Positions 29,301-37,972 of a stretch of DNA of 64,000 nt are shown here, in pieces. The position numbers were made by a program, and so were the translations under genes. A model generated the notes under the pieces. It made no database searches and had not been told where the DNA came from. It worked only from the letters and a program-made list of their open reading frames with translations. Source of the stretch: Saprospiraceae bacterium (lineage in GTDB: Bacteria > Bacteroidota > Bacteroidia > Chitinophagales > Saprospiraceae); NCBI GenBank assembly GCA_028285545.1, contig JANQPA010000037.1, positions 87,795-151,794 on the forward strand, read 5' to 3'. The first letter of the stretch is position 1. Each line of letters starts with the position of its first letter.

Positions 29301-32300
29301 GAGCTTTGGCACCAAACAGTATGGGATGTATTGAAAGTATTACCCAGGCTGTCCAGGTAAATGAATCAACTCCGAATTTCTCATGTAATGATTTGGTACG
29401 CGTAAATGCTACAGATGCCTGTGAAGCATTTGTTACTCCTGACATGATCATCAATGCTAATTTGTATTGTCTGAGTGATTATCGGGTATTGATCGTTAAC
29501 CCCGATGGAGGAGGATATTTGCCTAACCCTATTCCTTCTGATTATTTTGGCCGGACACTTAGGACAATAGTAGAGCATACTCCTTCGAAAAATTTCTGCG
29601 AAGGAAGAATAATTATGGAGGATAAAACCCCTCCAGTTATTGATTGTCCCGGACAAGAATTCGATTTTACTTGTACAGATTATGACTCCATCTTTAATCA
29701 GGAAAAAGCATTTGATGCCATTAATTTTAATTTGCTTTTAAACATTTATGATGCCTGTCATGATAGAAGTGATGTGACGATTAACTGGACTGATGAGTTT
29801 ATCGCTACTACCGATGAATGTGATAATTTTGGGAAAATAATAAGATCGATAGATGCCATAGATGCAGCAGGTAACCTGGCCCAACGCTGTCAAATTGTAT
29901 TTAACCTCAAAACGCCGGAATTAGAAATTGACTTAATAGAAAAATCTTTTGATTGGGATATTTGTGGACAGAAAAGCCTTTTATTAGATGATCAAGGTCA
30001 CCCGGACCCAACAGTAAGTGGTGCTCCATATTTTATTAATGGTTTTGGAGATACCGTATTTGTATTTGGTCGATCCGTGTGCAATTTTGCAGTAGGTTAT
30101 AATGACGTGGTGCTTCCGGATTGCGGACTTTCTTATGAGATTTTAAGAACCTGGACCTTCACTGATCCTTGTAGCAATACTCCTTTTAGGGAATTAGTTC
30201 AGATCTTAAGAGTAAAAGACAAAACAGCTCCTACCGTAAGCCTTCCAGGTGTTGATGACTTAGTATATTCCACTGGCCCTTTTGACTGCACCTCCGCCTT
30301 TAGAGTTCCCGAACCAAAAATAGAGGATTGTAATATGACCAGCTACTCAGTTGAGATAAGATCCGTGGTTCCGGCATTAGATGTTTTTGGTATTCCTATT
30401 CCAGGAAAATTTGACACCATTACCTTAAACTCAACCATAACTGGCAATAGCCGCAATGGATATTTTGCCTCCAATGTGCCGGTAGGGGAACACTATCTAG
30501 TTTATAAGGCAGCCGATGATTGTAACAACTTAGCAATACCATTCTGGAAAAAATTCAAAGTAGAAGATCAAATTGCTCCCGTTGCCATTTGTGGTGATGA
30601 TATTAATTTTTCTATTGGCGGAAACGGAGTAGGGCAATTATTGGTTAGCGATGTCAATCAAGGGAGTCGTGATAATTGCAGTGAAATAGAATTGAGTATG
30701 CGTCGCGAAATTAAGCAATCCTGCCTTGATGCCTATGTAAGAGATGTTGTCGGTCAGCAAATTACAGGCGACTTAAGCCTGGCAGACCTGGAAAAAAAGG
30801 GAGATGAATATTTTTATAAAGGAGAATTGGTAATCGTTTTTGAAGAAGGAAAATATTATTCCAGCTATAACGAATTACTATATTTTTTCTGCTGTGATGT
30901 GGGCACCAGCGTAACCGTCCAATTATTGGTAACTGATGCCTCCGGAAATACTAATTTCTGTTGGATAAATATTGCTGTAGAGGATAAGGTGCCACCTTTA
31001 ATAACACCTCCCTTAGGAGTAACAGCTGATTGCGATACGCTAACATTCGGTATTACTGACCTTAATGATACTTTACAGCTTCAGCAAAAATTCGGTAATG
31101 CCACAGCTACCGATAACTGTGGTGCCGTAACTCTTGAGTTGGCACCCCAGGTAAGCCTGGATAATTGTGGAGTAGGCCAGATCGTCCGACGTTTCCGTGC
31201 GGTTGATGCTTCCGGAAATCAATCGGGAATAGCGCAGCAGGTGATTACTGTTCAAGCTAAAAACAATTATGAGATTAAACTTCCAATGGATGCGGTATCC
31301 GCACAATGTGGAATTTTTGAAGCGGATACATTAGAATTTAAAGAAATTGCTTGTGATCAGTTATTGATCAATGTAAAGGATGATGTATTTTCTCCCTCTG
31401 GTGATGAATGTTATAAAATCCTTCGTACTTATCAGGTAATCAATTGGTGCGAACACAATGGAATTGATGATCCAATAACCATTGGAAGAGATGAAGATGG
31501 CGATAATATTCCTGGTGAGGAAGTGTTCATCCTGCGTCGCCGAAATAGAGTTTATCTGGATAATAATGATGATGAAACCGATGGCTTCATAAGAGAACTG
31601 ACTTCTGTGGGATTCTGGAAATACACTCAGATTATTAATGTCTATGATACAGAAGCTCCTACCATTGATTATACGGAACCTGCCGAACCTTTCTGCACTT
31701 TTGGCGATACGGACAGTGGTTGTGAGGCCGAAGTTACATTAGATTTTGGTACTGCTGATGCCTGTAGTCCCAGTGATTTGAGAGTAGAAGTATTTTTTGA
31801 TTTAAATGGAGAAATCAATAATAGAGTTGATAAAACCGGAACCAATGAAGTAAGTATTGTTGACGGACGCTATCAATTCAAAAGTAATGTTCCCATTGGG
31901 GTTCATCGCTTGTTTGTGCGTGTTACAGATGCATGTGGTAACCAAAGTTCTGCTTCTATACCTTTTGAGGTGGTGGATTGTAAAGTAGCCAGTCCTATTT
32001 GTAAGGGAATAACTGTTGAAATAATGGCCTTTGATACGGATAAAGACAATATTCCTGATACTGGAATGGCCATTGTGCCAGCCAGAGCAGTGCTTCAAAG
32101 TTTGGATTCACTCAATGATTGTTCCGGAAACCTTACTTATTCTATTCACAGGGTCGAAGAAACCCTTATTGATCCGAATCAGAAGGAAATTATTTTCACC
32201 TGTGCAGATTCCATCAATCAGGCCATTCCCGTAAAGGTATATGTTTGGGATCAGGCCTTTAACCCACTTTCTGTTCAGCCAGATGGTACTGTTGGAGGAC

Positions 32301-33604
32301 CTAACTACAGCGTTTGTGAAAGTTTTGTGGTGCTCCAGGACAACCTGTTCGGCATTTGTGCCGAAGCCAGTTTTGCTCAAATTGATGGTTCCATTGTTAC
32401 AGAAGAAGATCAGGCCATTGAAGGGGTGATGGTGAAATTAAGTGGCATCTTTTCAGACTCTATTGTTACGGATATTGATGGTTTCTATAATTTTGAAGAA
32501 ATAGAAATAAACTATGATTATTCTGTTCAGCCAGAACTCAATCATGATTATAAAAATGGAGTTTCTACCATTGATATGGTTTTGATCAGTAAGCATATAT
32601 TGGGCACTGAATCCCTGCCTACGCCATATAGGATGATTGCTGGAGATATTAACAATTCTGGAACAGTAACTACCTTTGACCTGATTCAAATGCGCAAGCT
32701 GATTTTAGCCCTTGAGGATGAATTTAGTAATAATTCGAGCTGGCGATTTATAGATGCCAAGCAAGAATTCCCCAACCCATTAAATCCATGGCTTGCTCCA
32801 TTAAAAGAGGTAGTTAATTTTAACAATATTGATATTTCTGAACTCTCAGCCGATTTTGTTGGGATTAAGATTGGTGATGTCAATTTGAATGCACAAACAA
32901 ACAGTCTGAGACATTCACCACGTAATGTTAAAGGAATTTTTGAAGTGGATGTTGCAGAGCAAGAGTTGAGAAGAGGGGCTATTACAGAGGTCGTGTTTAC
33001 TTCTGAAATGATGCAGGACCTAACGGGCTATCAGTACACCCTTGAATTTGATCCTCAACAGTTGGAATTAACAGAAATTGAATATGGACTTGCTGAAGAA
33101 GGTGATTTTGGTTTCAAATATTTAGATGAAGGAATGATAACCACCAGTTGGTATAAAAAAGGAGAGTTTAATAATACAAATGAACCATTATTTACCTTAA
33201 AATTCAAAGCCGGCAACTCTGGACTATTGAGTGATGCTTTAAGGATTTCTTCTAGGTTGACTTCAGCAGAGGCCTATAATTCTTCTTTGGAAGATTTAGA
33301 TGTTCAGCTGAATTTCAAGGATATGCAGGGGCAGCGCATCACGCCTAATTTTAGCCTTTCACAAAACCGACCGAATCCGTTTAACGATTTTACCATTATA
33401 GATTTTACTCTTCCTGAACCTGGTCCGGCCAGTTTAAGCATCTTTGATGCCAATGGAAGATTAATTAAATTCATTAATGGACAATTCGACGCCGGTCATA
33501 ATACCATTGAACTCAATAGTGCTGGATTACCTAAAGGATTATTGTACTATCGATTAGAAAGTGGTGCCCACCAGGCTATTCGAAAAATGATCCTTGTTGA
33601 GTAA
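26345..33604 (+). CDS. giant HYR-repeat T9SS surface protein with dockerin-like and cohesin-like domains
   Basis: This 2419-residue protein is the larger paralogue of the preceding gene. It has a signal peptide; ATG at 26390 (residue 16) would place it at the very N-terminus and is a good alternative start. Residues about 155-800 hold eight roughly 80-residue modules, of which four have the CIGDQ/CGGD...CSFDIPDY HYR pattern and four a CKDI...DIDGGSSDNC pattern. Residues about 1095-2419 are co-linear with most of the 1450-residue protein: HYR-like modules, dockerin-like EF-hands (DINNSGTVTTFDL about 2099), a cohesin-like domain and a type A sorting domain (about 2335-2419). Secreted, probably adhesive; the cysteines probably form disulfides. 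Ligand unknown. Confidence 0.9.
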   Translation: MKYLMLRMASFKPVNMKRFQHTSFLSTNFLIFFALLSAQLRPDRALLNETSDSLPETQLAVMCTDPVIRNISSSTDSICSGDRVFLQVDGDLNDADNWFWYIGECGAEQPLAVGSFITVTPDTTTTYYMRGEGEECFPNGLACLTITITVIDSIAPEISCIGDQIGQVDANCEYVIPDYRVLVIATDNCVKEPNIEQFPPPNTVVSENTEVILVASDKNNNSDTCSFRLLLTDPFPPVMACKDVNIYLTPETNLAYLEPWMIDAGTTDACGDIKLRIDNTTFDCTQLGNHKVVLTSEDRVGNISTCESNVTVLDTLSPVALCKDIDLILDAQGQASLTAFDIDGGSSDNCEIDLLEVDINSFTCSEAGSQSVQLTITDGSGNTASCVSLVNLKDTTPPVIVGQAMSLTLNETGNTLLKTSDVDNGTFDNCGLDTVWLSRYQFDCSNTGVNTVVLHARDKAGNESSTTFSITVSDPVMPTIDCGGDREILLVNGCSFDIPDYSQQINIIDNCSGAQIIEQIPAPGTSIEKDTEVFIKASDLAGNEVSCSFMLIVKDASVPQIGCIGDQTTPYVNNCEGVVGDYRQLPTITDNCGNGGLTITQVPAPGTIITANTLVKIIVVDEALNSAECEFELLLVDNNPPQISCIGDQVILTDANCSATVPDFINQVSVVDECQNGLQIIQEPAAGTAIQGETMIKITATDASGNSQDCSFKLNIKDEIKPTLSCNNIIFIDIENNGLVELKPERLESFVSDNCGTPQIDISRRFFDCASVGYNKITLTATDPAGNSSSCEVTVGVRASDACDLPDIGNSDEDMTLPSDTQIGDPCSCMGSGRFSEEIVIGPSKSNQSWEVDQTDLLEIGSANVIPSGTPFMEIPYSNDSSLYVLAGIHMDGQGYTLTAKSSFFPGKTLKITNICYYPKPRILNLDNNYCVKTSPFELQGTVGTNIEGTGTFKVNGVVTTTFDPQALGIGAHLVEYSWDAGNPAGALAPNSMGCIESITQAVQVNESTPNFSCNDLVRVNATDACEAFVTPDMIINANLYCLSDYRVLIVNPDGGGYLPNPIPSDYFGRTLRTIVEHTPSKNFCEGRIIMEDKTPPVIDCPGQEFDFTCTDYDSIFNQEKAFDAINFNLLLNIYDACHDRSDVTINWTDEFIATTDECDNFGKIIRSIDAIDAAGNLAQRCQIVFNLKTPELEIDLIEKSFDWDICGQKSLLLDDQGHPDPTVSGAPYFINGFGDTVFVFGRSVCNFAVGYNDVVLPDCGLSYEILRTWTFTDPCSNTPFRELVQILRVKDKTAPTVSLPGVDDLVYSTGPFDCTSAFRVPEPKIEDCNMTSYSVEIRSVVPALDVFGIPIPGKFDTITLNSTITGNSRNGYFASNVPVGEHYLVYKAADDCNNLAIPFWKKFKVEDQIAPVAICGDDINFSIGGNGVGQLLVSDVNQGSRDNCSEIELSMRREIKQSCLDAYVRDVVGQQITGDLSLADLEKKGDEYFYKGELVIVFEEGKYYSSYNELLYFFCCDVGTSVTVQLLVTDASGNTNFCWINIAVEDKVPPLITPPLGVTADCDTLTFGITDLNDTLQLQQKFGNATATDNCGAVTLELAPQVSLDNCGVGQIVRRFRAVDASGNQSGIAQQVITVQAKNNYEIKLPMDAVSAQCGIFEADTLEFKEIACDQLLINVKDDVFSPSGDECYKILRTYQVINWCEHNGIDDPITIGRDEDGDNIPGEEVFILRRRNRVYLDNNDDETDGFIRELTSVGFWKYTQIINVYDTEAPTIDYTEPAEPFCTFGDTDSGCEAEVTLDFGTADACSPSDLRVEVFFDLNGEINNRVDKTGTNEVSIVDGRYQFKSNVPIGVHRLFVRVTDACGNQSSASIPFEVVDCKVASPICKGITVEIMAFDTDKDNIPDTGMAIVPARAVLQSLDSLNDCSGNLTYSIHRVEETLIDPNQKEIIFTCADSINQAIPVKVYVWDQAFNPLSVQPDGTVGGPNYSVCESFVVLQDNLFGICAEASFAQIDGSIVTEEDQAIEGVMVKLSGIFSDSIVTDIDGFYNFEEIEINYDYSVQPELNHDYKNGVSTIDMVLISKHILGTESLPTPYRMIAGDINNSGTVTTFDLIQMRKLILALEDEFSNNSSWRFIDAKQEFPNPLNPWLAPLKEVVNFNNIDISELSADFVGIKIGDVNLNAQTNSLRHSPRNVKGIFEVDVAEQELRRGAITEVVFTSEMMQDLTGYQYTLEFDPQQLELTEIEYGLAEEGDFGFKYLDEGMITTSWYKKGEFNNTNEPLFTLKFKAGNSGLLSDALRISSRLTSAEAYNSSLEDLDVQLNFKDMQGQRITPNFSLSQNRPNPFNDFTIIDFTLPEPGPASLSIFDANGRLIKFINGQFDAGHNTIELNSAGLPKGLLYYRLESGAHQAIRKMILVE

Positions 33605-33618
33605 CTAAGAGAACAAAA

Positions 33619-33670
33619 ATATTTAATAGCAATTCTGCCGGCGGCCGCCGGCAGAATTGCTATTAAATAT
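33619..33670. terminator. 52-bp perfect palindrome after the giant surface-protein gene
   Basis: A loop-free dyad with 26-bp arms is centred between 33644 and 33645; the centre is the GC-rich CCGGCGGCCGCCGG and the outer arms are AT-rich (ATTTAATAGCAATTC...). It starts 15 bp after the stop codon and ends 10 bp before the chosen FRG start. As RNA it would form a very stable hairpin and probably acts as a terminator, although perfect palindromes of this length are usually unstable in DNA. Confidence 0.65.
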
Positions 33671-33680
33671 ATCTATAATT

Positions 33681-34472
33681 ATGACTGCAAAAATTCTAGA
33701 ACCTAAATCCTGGTCTGAACTCATGGATATGCTTTACCATGATTCTCACAATGCTTATTTACAGCGATACCGCTCTTCTTATGTTTATCGAGGTTTGGAA
33801 AATAAAAAGTACCAACTCACAACTACATTAAACAGGCTAGGAGAATCACACTTGGAAAAACATCTACTACGAAACTTTAGAAAATACTCACAAATTGAAG
33901 ATGAGGGAAAATCTTCAGTATGGAACTGGTTGGCTTTGGCTCAACATCACGGGCTTCCCACACGCCTATTGGATTGGACTTATTCACCTTTGGTTGCCTT
34001 ACACTTTGCCACTTCCAATTTTTTAAATTTTGAAAAAGATGGAGCAATTTGGGCAGTGAATTATGTAGATTCGATGAAATATCTGCCAGACCAATTAGCA
34101 GTCATAATAGAGGCGGAAGGTTCTCATATTTTTACAGCCGAAATGTTAGATCGTGCAGTCCAATCCCTTCCAGGATTAAGTGAACTAAAGCAAGAAGATT
34201 TTCCAGTGTTTTTGGAACCCCCTTCCATCGATCAACGCATCGTGAATCAATATGCAGTTTTTTCCATGATGTCAAATCCAGATTTGAAACTCATGGATTG
34301 GTTGAAAAACACGGACATCCGCTATTTTAAAATTATCATCCCCGCAGATTTAAAATGGGAAATTCGCGATAAACTAGATCAAGCCAATATCAATGAAAGA
34401 GTTTTGTTTCCAGGCTTGGATGGCCTGGCCACCTGGCTAAAACGACATTACAGAGACATTCGTAATAAATGA
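33681..34472 (+). CDS. FRG domain protein
   Basis: This 263-residue cytoplasmic protein shows the FRG signature: YVYRGLE near residue 35, then TRLLDWTYSPLVALHFAT (about 93-110), the best conserved part of the family. FRG proteins occur widely in bacteria and phages; their biochemical function is not established. I chose ATG at 33681 rather than the in-frame start at 33657, because the latter lies within the palindrome and adds only a hydrophobic octapeptide. It is convergent with the DUF819 gene with a 7-bp gap. Confidence 0.82.
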   Translation: MTAKILEPKSWSELMDMLYHDSHNAYLQRYRSSYVYRGLENKKYQLTTTLNRLGESHLEKHLLRNFRKYSQIEDEGKSSVWNWLALAQHHGLPTRLLDWTYSPLVALHFATSNFLNFEKDGAIWAVNYVDSMKYLPDQLAVIIEAEGSHIFTAEMLDRAVQSLPGLSELKQEDFPVFLEPPSIDQRIVNQYAVFSMMSNPDLKLMDWLKNTDIRYFKIIIPADLKWEIRDKLDQANINERVLFPGLDGLATWLKRHYRDIRNK

Positions 34473-34479
34473 ATACAGT

Positions 34480-35607
34480 TTATCCCAGCCAATTTAGAAT
34501 CAAATAATAAACACCAATCCCTACATAATTTCCAATGGCAAGGCCAAAAATACTAAGGGCCATACCTGTAAATATTAAGCTTCGATTATTAATGGTGGTA
34601 GCTATTTGCCCAATAAATACCGGCCCATAAAAGGCTGCTGTAGAACTTATTAGGACTGTATCTCGATCGATTTTAAAAAGCCTGGAGATAAAAATATGAA
34701 GGACAACAGTCATAAAAAAGGCTAGACAATAAAAGCCAAGGATATCCAAGCCTGTATTTATGATTTCAACCATATTGGCAAGCATACCCACTACAACACA
34801 AAAAACCAATAGTAAATATTCTCCCGCTAAAAATGTCCCCTTCCAGGAACGAATGGTTTTAGATAAGGAAGCAATGATGCTCAAACTTGTCAACATTAGA
34901 ATTAAGAAAGTATTGCTTTCTTTTCCGAGAGAACCATATACCAAATAAGTAATACCTGCACTCAAGCCTACAACCATAATTGCCAGGGCAATTCCCTTTA
35001 GTAAATCCTTAAATATTATCTGATCTTTTTCCATTACCGTCATCCCTTCTGATAATTTACTTTTATCAAATTTGGGTAAAACTTTGGCATAAAGCAGAGG
35101 AGCTGCAGATGTTAAAAAAATAAGAAATAAACCTCCTACTAAGGTATCTGCTCCATTGACCAGAATGACAGCATCTTCAGCTTCTAAGGCAATGGCGATA
35201 GCATTGGCATTTGGAGTGCCTCCAGTAAAAATACCTACTACCATACCTGATATGATCCAAACAAGTGGGATTTTTGAAGTATATAAAAAAGCAGAAAAAC
35301 CAACACATAAAATACCACTAACTACACAAATGATATAAGAAAGCAGGCTCTTTCCAGCATAACGTATCGTTTGCATAAGGTCAGCTGAAAATAGTAGTAA
35401 TGGAATAGCCAAAATAATACTTGCCTCTAATAGAGAGTTTGCTAAAATTTCATCAACAGGAAAGGAAGTAAGATTGCGGAGTATTATTCCTGTAGCATAG
35501 CACAATACAACAGGACTCAAAATGCTACTTTTTGCATAGGCAGAAAATTTTTGACTTAAATAGGGGACACCGAGAATAATAATAATATGTATGAGGGACA
35601 AAATCAT
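34480..35607 (-). CDS. DUF819 family membrane protein
   Basis: This 375-residue polytopic protein has about ten hydrophobic helices, with Gly/Ala-rich re-entrant-like segments (GMVVGIFTGGTPNANAIAIA at about 130-150 and STAAFYGPVFIGQIA at about 325-340) typical of DUF819 (YjcL-like) proteins, which resemble sodium-dependent transporters in their inverted-repeat layout. The substrate is unknown. It starts 9 bp after the stop of the AAA ATPase gene, so the two probably form one transcript. Confidence 0.85.
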   Translation of the reverse strand: MILSLIHIIIILGVPYLSQKFSAYAKSSILSPVVLCYATGIILRNLTSFPVDEILANSLLEASIILAIPLLLFSADLMQTIRYAGKSLLSYIICVVSGILCVGFSAFLYTSKIPLVWIISGMVVGIFTGGTPNANAIAIALEAEDAVILVNGADTLVGGLFLIFLTSAAPLLYAKVLPKFDKSKLSEGMTVMEKDQIIFKDLLKGIALAIMVVGLSAGITYLVYGSLGKESNTFLILMLTSLSIIASLSKTIRSWKGTFLAGEYLLLVFCVVVGMLANMVEIINTGLDILGFYCLAFFMTVVLHIFISRLFKIDRDTVLISSTAAFYGPVFIGQIATTINNRSLIFTGMALSIFGLAIGNYVGIGVYYLILNWLG

Positions 35608-35616
35608 AAATAGGGT

Positions 35617-37881
35617 TTATATGCGGATGAGTAAAGTGCCATCATGATCGATCCTAATGTCCTTATTTTGAATGTTGGGATGTTCCAACAGCCAATTGGC
35701 TATTGGATTGACTAGTGATTGTTCAATAGCTCTTTGTAAAGGACGAGCTCCATAACGCTCATCAAAGCCTATTTTCGATAAATGGGTGATGATGCGATCT
35801 GAAAAATGGACTCTCAAATTCCTTTTCAAAAATCCTTCTCTCTTTTTTAATTCTTCCAATTCTTTATGGGCAATTTTTAAGATGTCCTCCTGAGAGAGTG
35901 AGTTAAACATAATGATGTTGTCAATCCTGTTCACGAACTCTGGTCGAAAATGTTTTTCGATAGCAGACCGGTATTGAGCTTCAGTGTCAGTAGTTTGCAC
36001 AAAACCAATTGATTTTTGGTTGGAAGCACCCAGATTGGAGGTCATAATGATGATGGTATTCCGAAAATTGGTTGTACGCCCATAAGCATCCACTAAAATA
36101 CCTTCATCCAGGACAGTCATCAAAGCATCAAAAATAGAAAGATCCGCTTTTTCAACTTCGTCTAATAATAACACTGAAAATGGCTTGTCCCGGATTTCTT
36201 TAACCAATTGCCCTACTTCCCGTCCTGAACCAAGCAAGCGGATAATTTGACTAGAGTGCTGAAATTCACTCATATCAATCCTTACCAGAGGGGATTGTTT
36301 TTGTCCTTTTCCAAAGAAATAATCCGCCAGGGCTTTGGCGCTAGCCGTTTTTCCTACTCCGGTAGGTCCTGCAAATAAAATGGTGGCTATGGGCTTGAAA
36401 GGATTATTTAAACCGGCTTTGAAAATTTTTACGATTTCGCAAAGCTTGTCCACAGCCATTTTTTGTCCAATAATCTTTTCATTAAAATGCCTGGATAACT
36501 CATGGGTGTCTAGGAGCAAATCATCACGAAGAAGCATTTCAGGTAAGCCCGTTTGTTTTACAAAATTTTGGATTACCGTTTTAGGATTGATTACTTGCCC
36601 TTGATTCAACTGTGTTTCATTAAGACATTGTCCCAGGAATTTAATGCCCTTTCCGGGGAAACTTTCATAAGGATAATAACGCTTTAAAAGGCGATAGGAA
36701 AGGCTCATGGCATTATCTGTAACCTTAATCTTAAATTTTTGATCCAAATAATGAGCAAATTTATCCAGAATTGATTGGATCTTTAATTCTGGTAGCTCAT
36801 TGAGATGTACTATTTGGAAGGTTTCTACAAAACCAGGGAGCAAACGGCGCATACTGTCCAGTTCCCGAGGAGTGGCTTCTCCCAGGATTTGCATTTTGCC
36901 CTGTTGTAGATAAGTCATCAAAAAGGCTGCTACACTATCTTCAGGCCCGGTCCCGCCAATCTCTAACAACTGAATCATATCAATTACCCACAAAACTCCA
37001 TTGGCTACTCCTAATTCTGCCACCATTCCCTCTACGGTTTCTTCCCATTCCCCCAGATATTTTGAACTGGCGGTAATTCGTTGAGGCATAATCCTCCAAA
37101 AAGAGTTTTCAACCTTATTTTTCTTAAAATGTTGGGTAACTTTCCTGATCACCTGCCGCAATACTGCACTTTTACCAACACCGGTATCACCAACAATGAT
37201 AACATTAGATCGAGTTGAAATAAGCTTGTCTACTACTTCTGCTACTTTCTCTTCCAACTCCCAAGCAGCTTCAGGAAGGGCAGAAACATTACGACGAACT
37301 GATTTCGAATAGGGATATTTTTCTGCTAATCGAGTCAGTACAGGATAATCTCTTTTGTAATGATTACTATCCCAGTCAAATTCTCGGTTATAATTCACTT
37401 TCAGACTTACGGTCTCCATTTGAGGTGCAGGATATTGCAAGTATCTGAACAGTTGCTCAGGCGTCTGTTGGTTGAGGAGATTTATAATAAAGTGATTTAC
37501 CAAAGAATCAAACTGCTTAGGGTCATAATAACTGAAACTTTGGGAAAATAAGGGTAGAAAACACTGATAATAATTTTGATCTATTTCACCATAGATGACC
37601 GGCATAGGGATTTCAACTTCAAATCCCACGGGATAGGAAGAATAATGATCTCTATAGGTAGGTCTCATTTTGACATGGATCATTTTTAATTTGGGCTCCT
37701 TGATGTCAAAATAAGGATAGGTGTCATATCTTTTGTACTGCTTCTGTAAATAATCCAAAAGGCTAGACTTGATTTTACGCAAATCGGTATCGATCATCTG
37801 ATAGGAAGTCCCCACCAAAATGCCCAGAATCATATTTTCTTTTAACTCATAATACAATAAGGGATAATTAATTCTATCCAT
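35617..37881 (-). CDS. Clp-like double AAA+ ATPase with divergent N-terminal domain
   Basis: This 754-residue protein has two AAA+ modules. D1 has Walker A GDTGVGKS (231-238), but its Walker B reads WVIDMIQL with Asp301 followed by Met, lacking the catalytic Glu. D2 has Walker A GPTGVGKT (about 503-510), an intact LLLDEVEKAD Walker B (about 577), a sensor-1 MTSN motif and the ClpB-type D2-small domain at the C-terminus with RYGARPLQRAIEQ. The first 200 residues are not the usual Clp_N helical repeat, and the ClpB middle coiled coil is absent. Only D2 is expected to hydrolyse ATP efficiently. It is probably co-transcribed with DUF819. It is not a standard ClpA, ClpB, ClpC or ClpV. Confidence 0.85.
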   Translation of the reverse strand: MDRINYPLLYYELKENMILGILVGTSYQMIDTDLRKIKSSLLDYLQKQYKRYDTYPYFDIKEPKLKMIHVKMRPTYRDHYSSYPVGFEVEIPMPVIYGEIDQNYYQCFLPLFSQSFSYYDPKQFDSLVNHFIINLLNQQTPEQLFRYLQYPAPQMETVSLKVNYNREFDWDSNHYKRDYPVLTRLAEKYPYSKSVRRNVSALPEAAWELEEKVAEVVDKLISTRSNVIIVGDTGVGKSAVLRQVIRKVTQHFKKNKVENSFWRIMPQRITASSKYLGEWEETVEGMVAELGVANGVLWVIDMIQLLEIGGTGPEDSVAAFLMTYLQQGKMQILGEATPRELDSMRRLLPGFVETFQIVHLNELPELKIQSILDKFAHYLDQKFKIKVTDNAMSLSYRLLKRYYPYESFPGKGIKFLGQCLNETQLNQGQVINPKTVIQNFVKQTGLPEMLLRDDLLLDTHELSRHFNEKIIGQKMAVDKLCEIVKIFKAGLNNPFKPIATILFAGPTGVGKTASAKALADYFFGKGQKQSPLVRIDMSEFQHSSQIIRLLGSGREVGQLVKEIRDKPFSVLLLDEVEKADLSIFDALMTVLDEGILVDAYGRTTNFRNTIIIMTSNLGASNQKSIGFVQTTDTEAQYRSAIEKHFRPEFVNRIDNIIMFNSLSQEDILKIAHKELEELKKREGFLKRNLRVHFSDRIITHLSKIGFDERYGARPLQRAIEQSLVNPIANWLLEHPNIQNKDIRIDHDGTLLIRI

Positions 37882-37888
37882 TTTTTAG

Positions 37889-37972
37889 TATTGGGTAATG
37901 AGTAATGAGTATTGAGTACGATTTACAATTAACGAATAACCAATAACAAATAACCAATAACTAACTAACATA
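37889..37972. repeat. low-complexity AATAACCAATAAC / GAGTAATGAGTATTGAG repeat
   Basis: Two sets of short degenerate direct repeats, GTAATGAGTA and AATAACCAATAAC, fill the gap between the methyltransferase and the AAA ATPase genes. They are partly complementary (TATTGGGTAAT versus AATAACCAATA), so a hairpin is possible. They resemble the other word-like intergenic repeats of this window. Confidence 0.4.

Noticed and set aside
35617..37881. Type VI secretion ClpV
   Set aside because: No other type VI genes are nearby, and the N-terminus does not look like ClpV.
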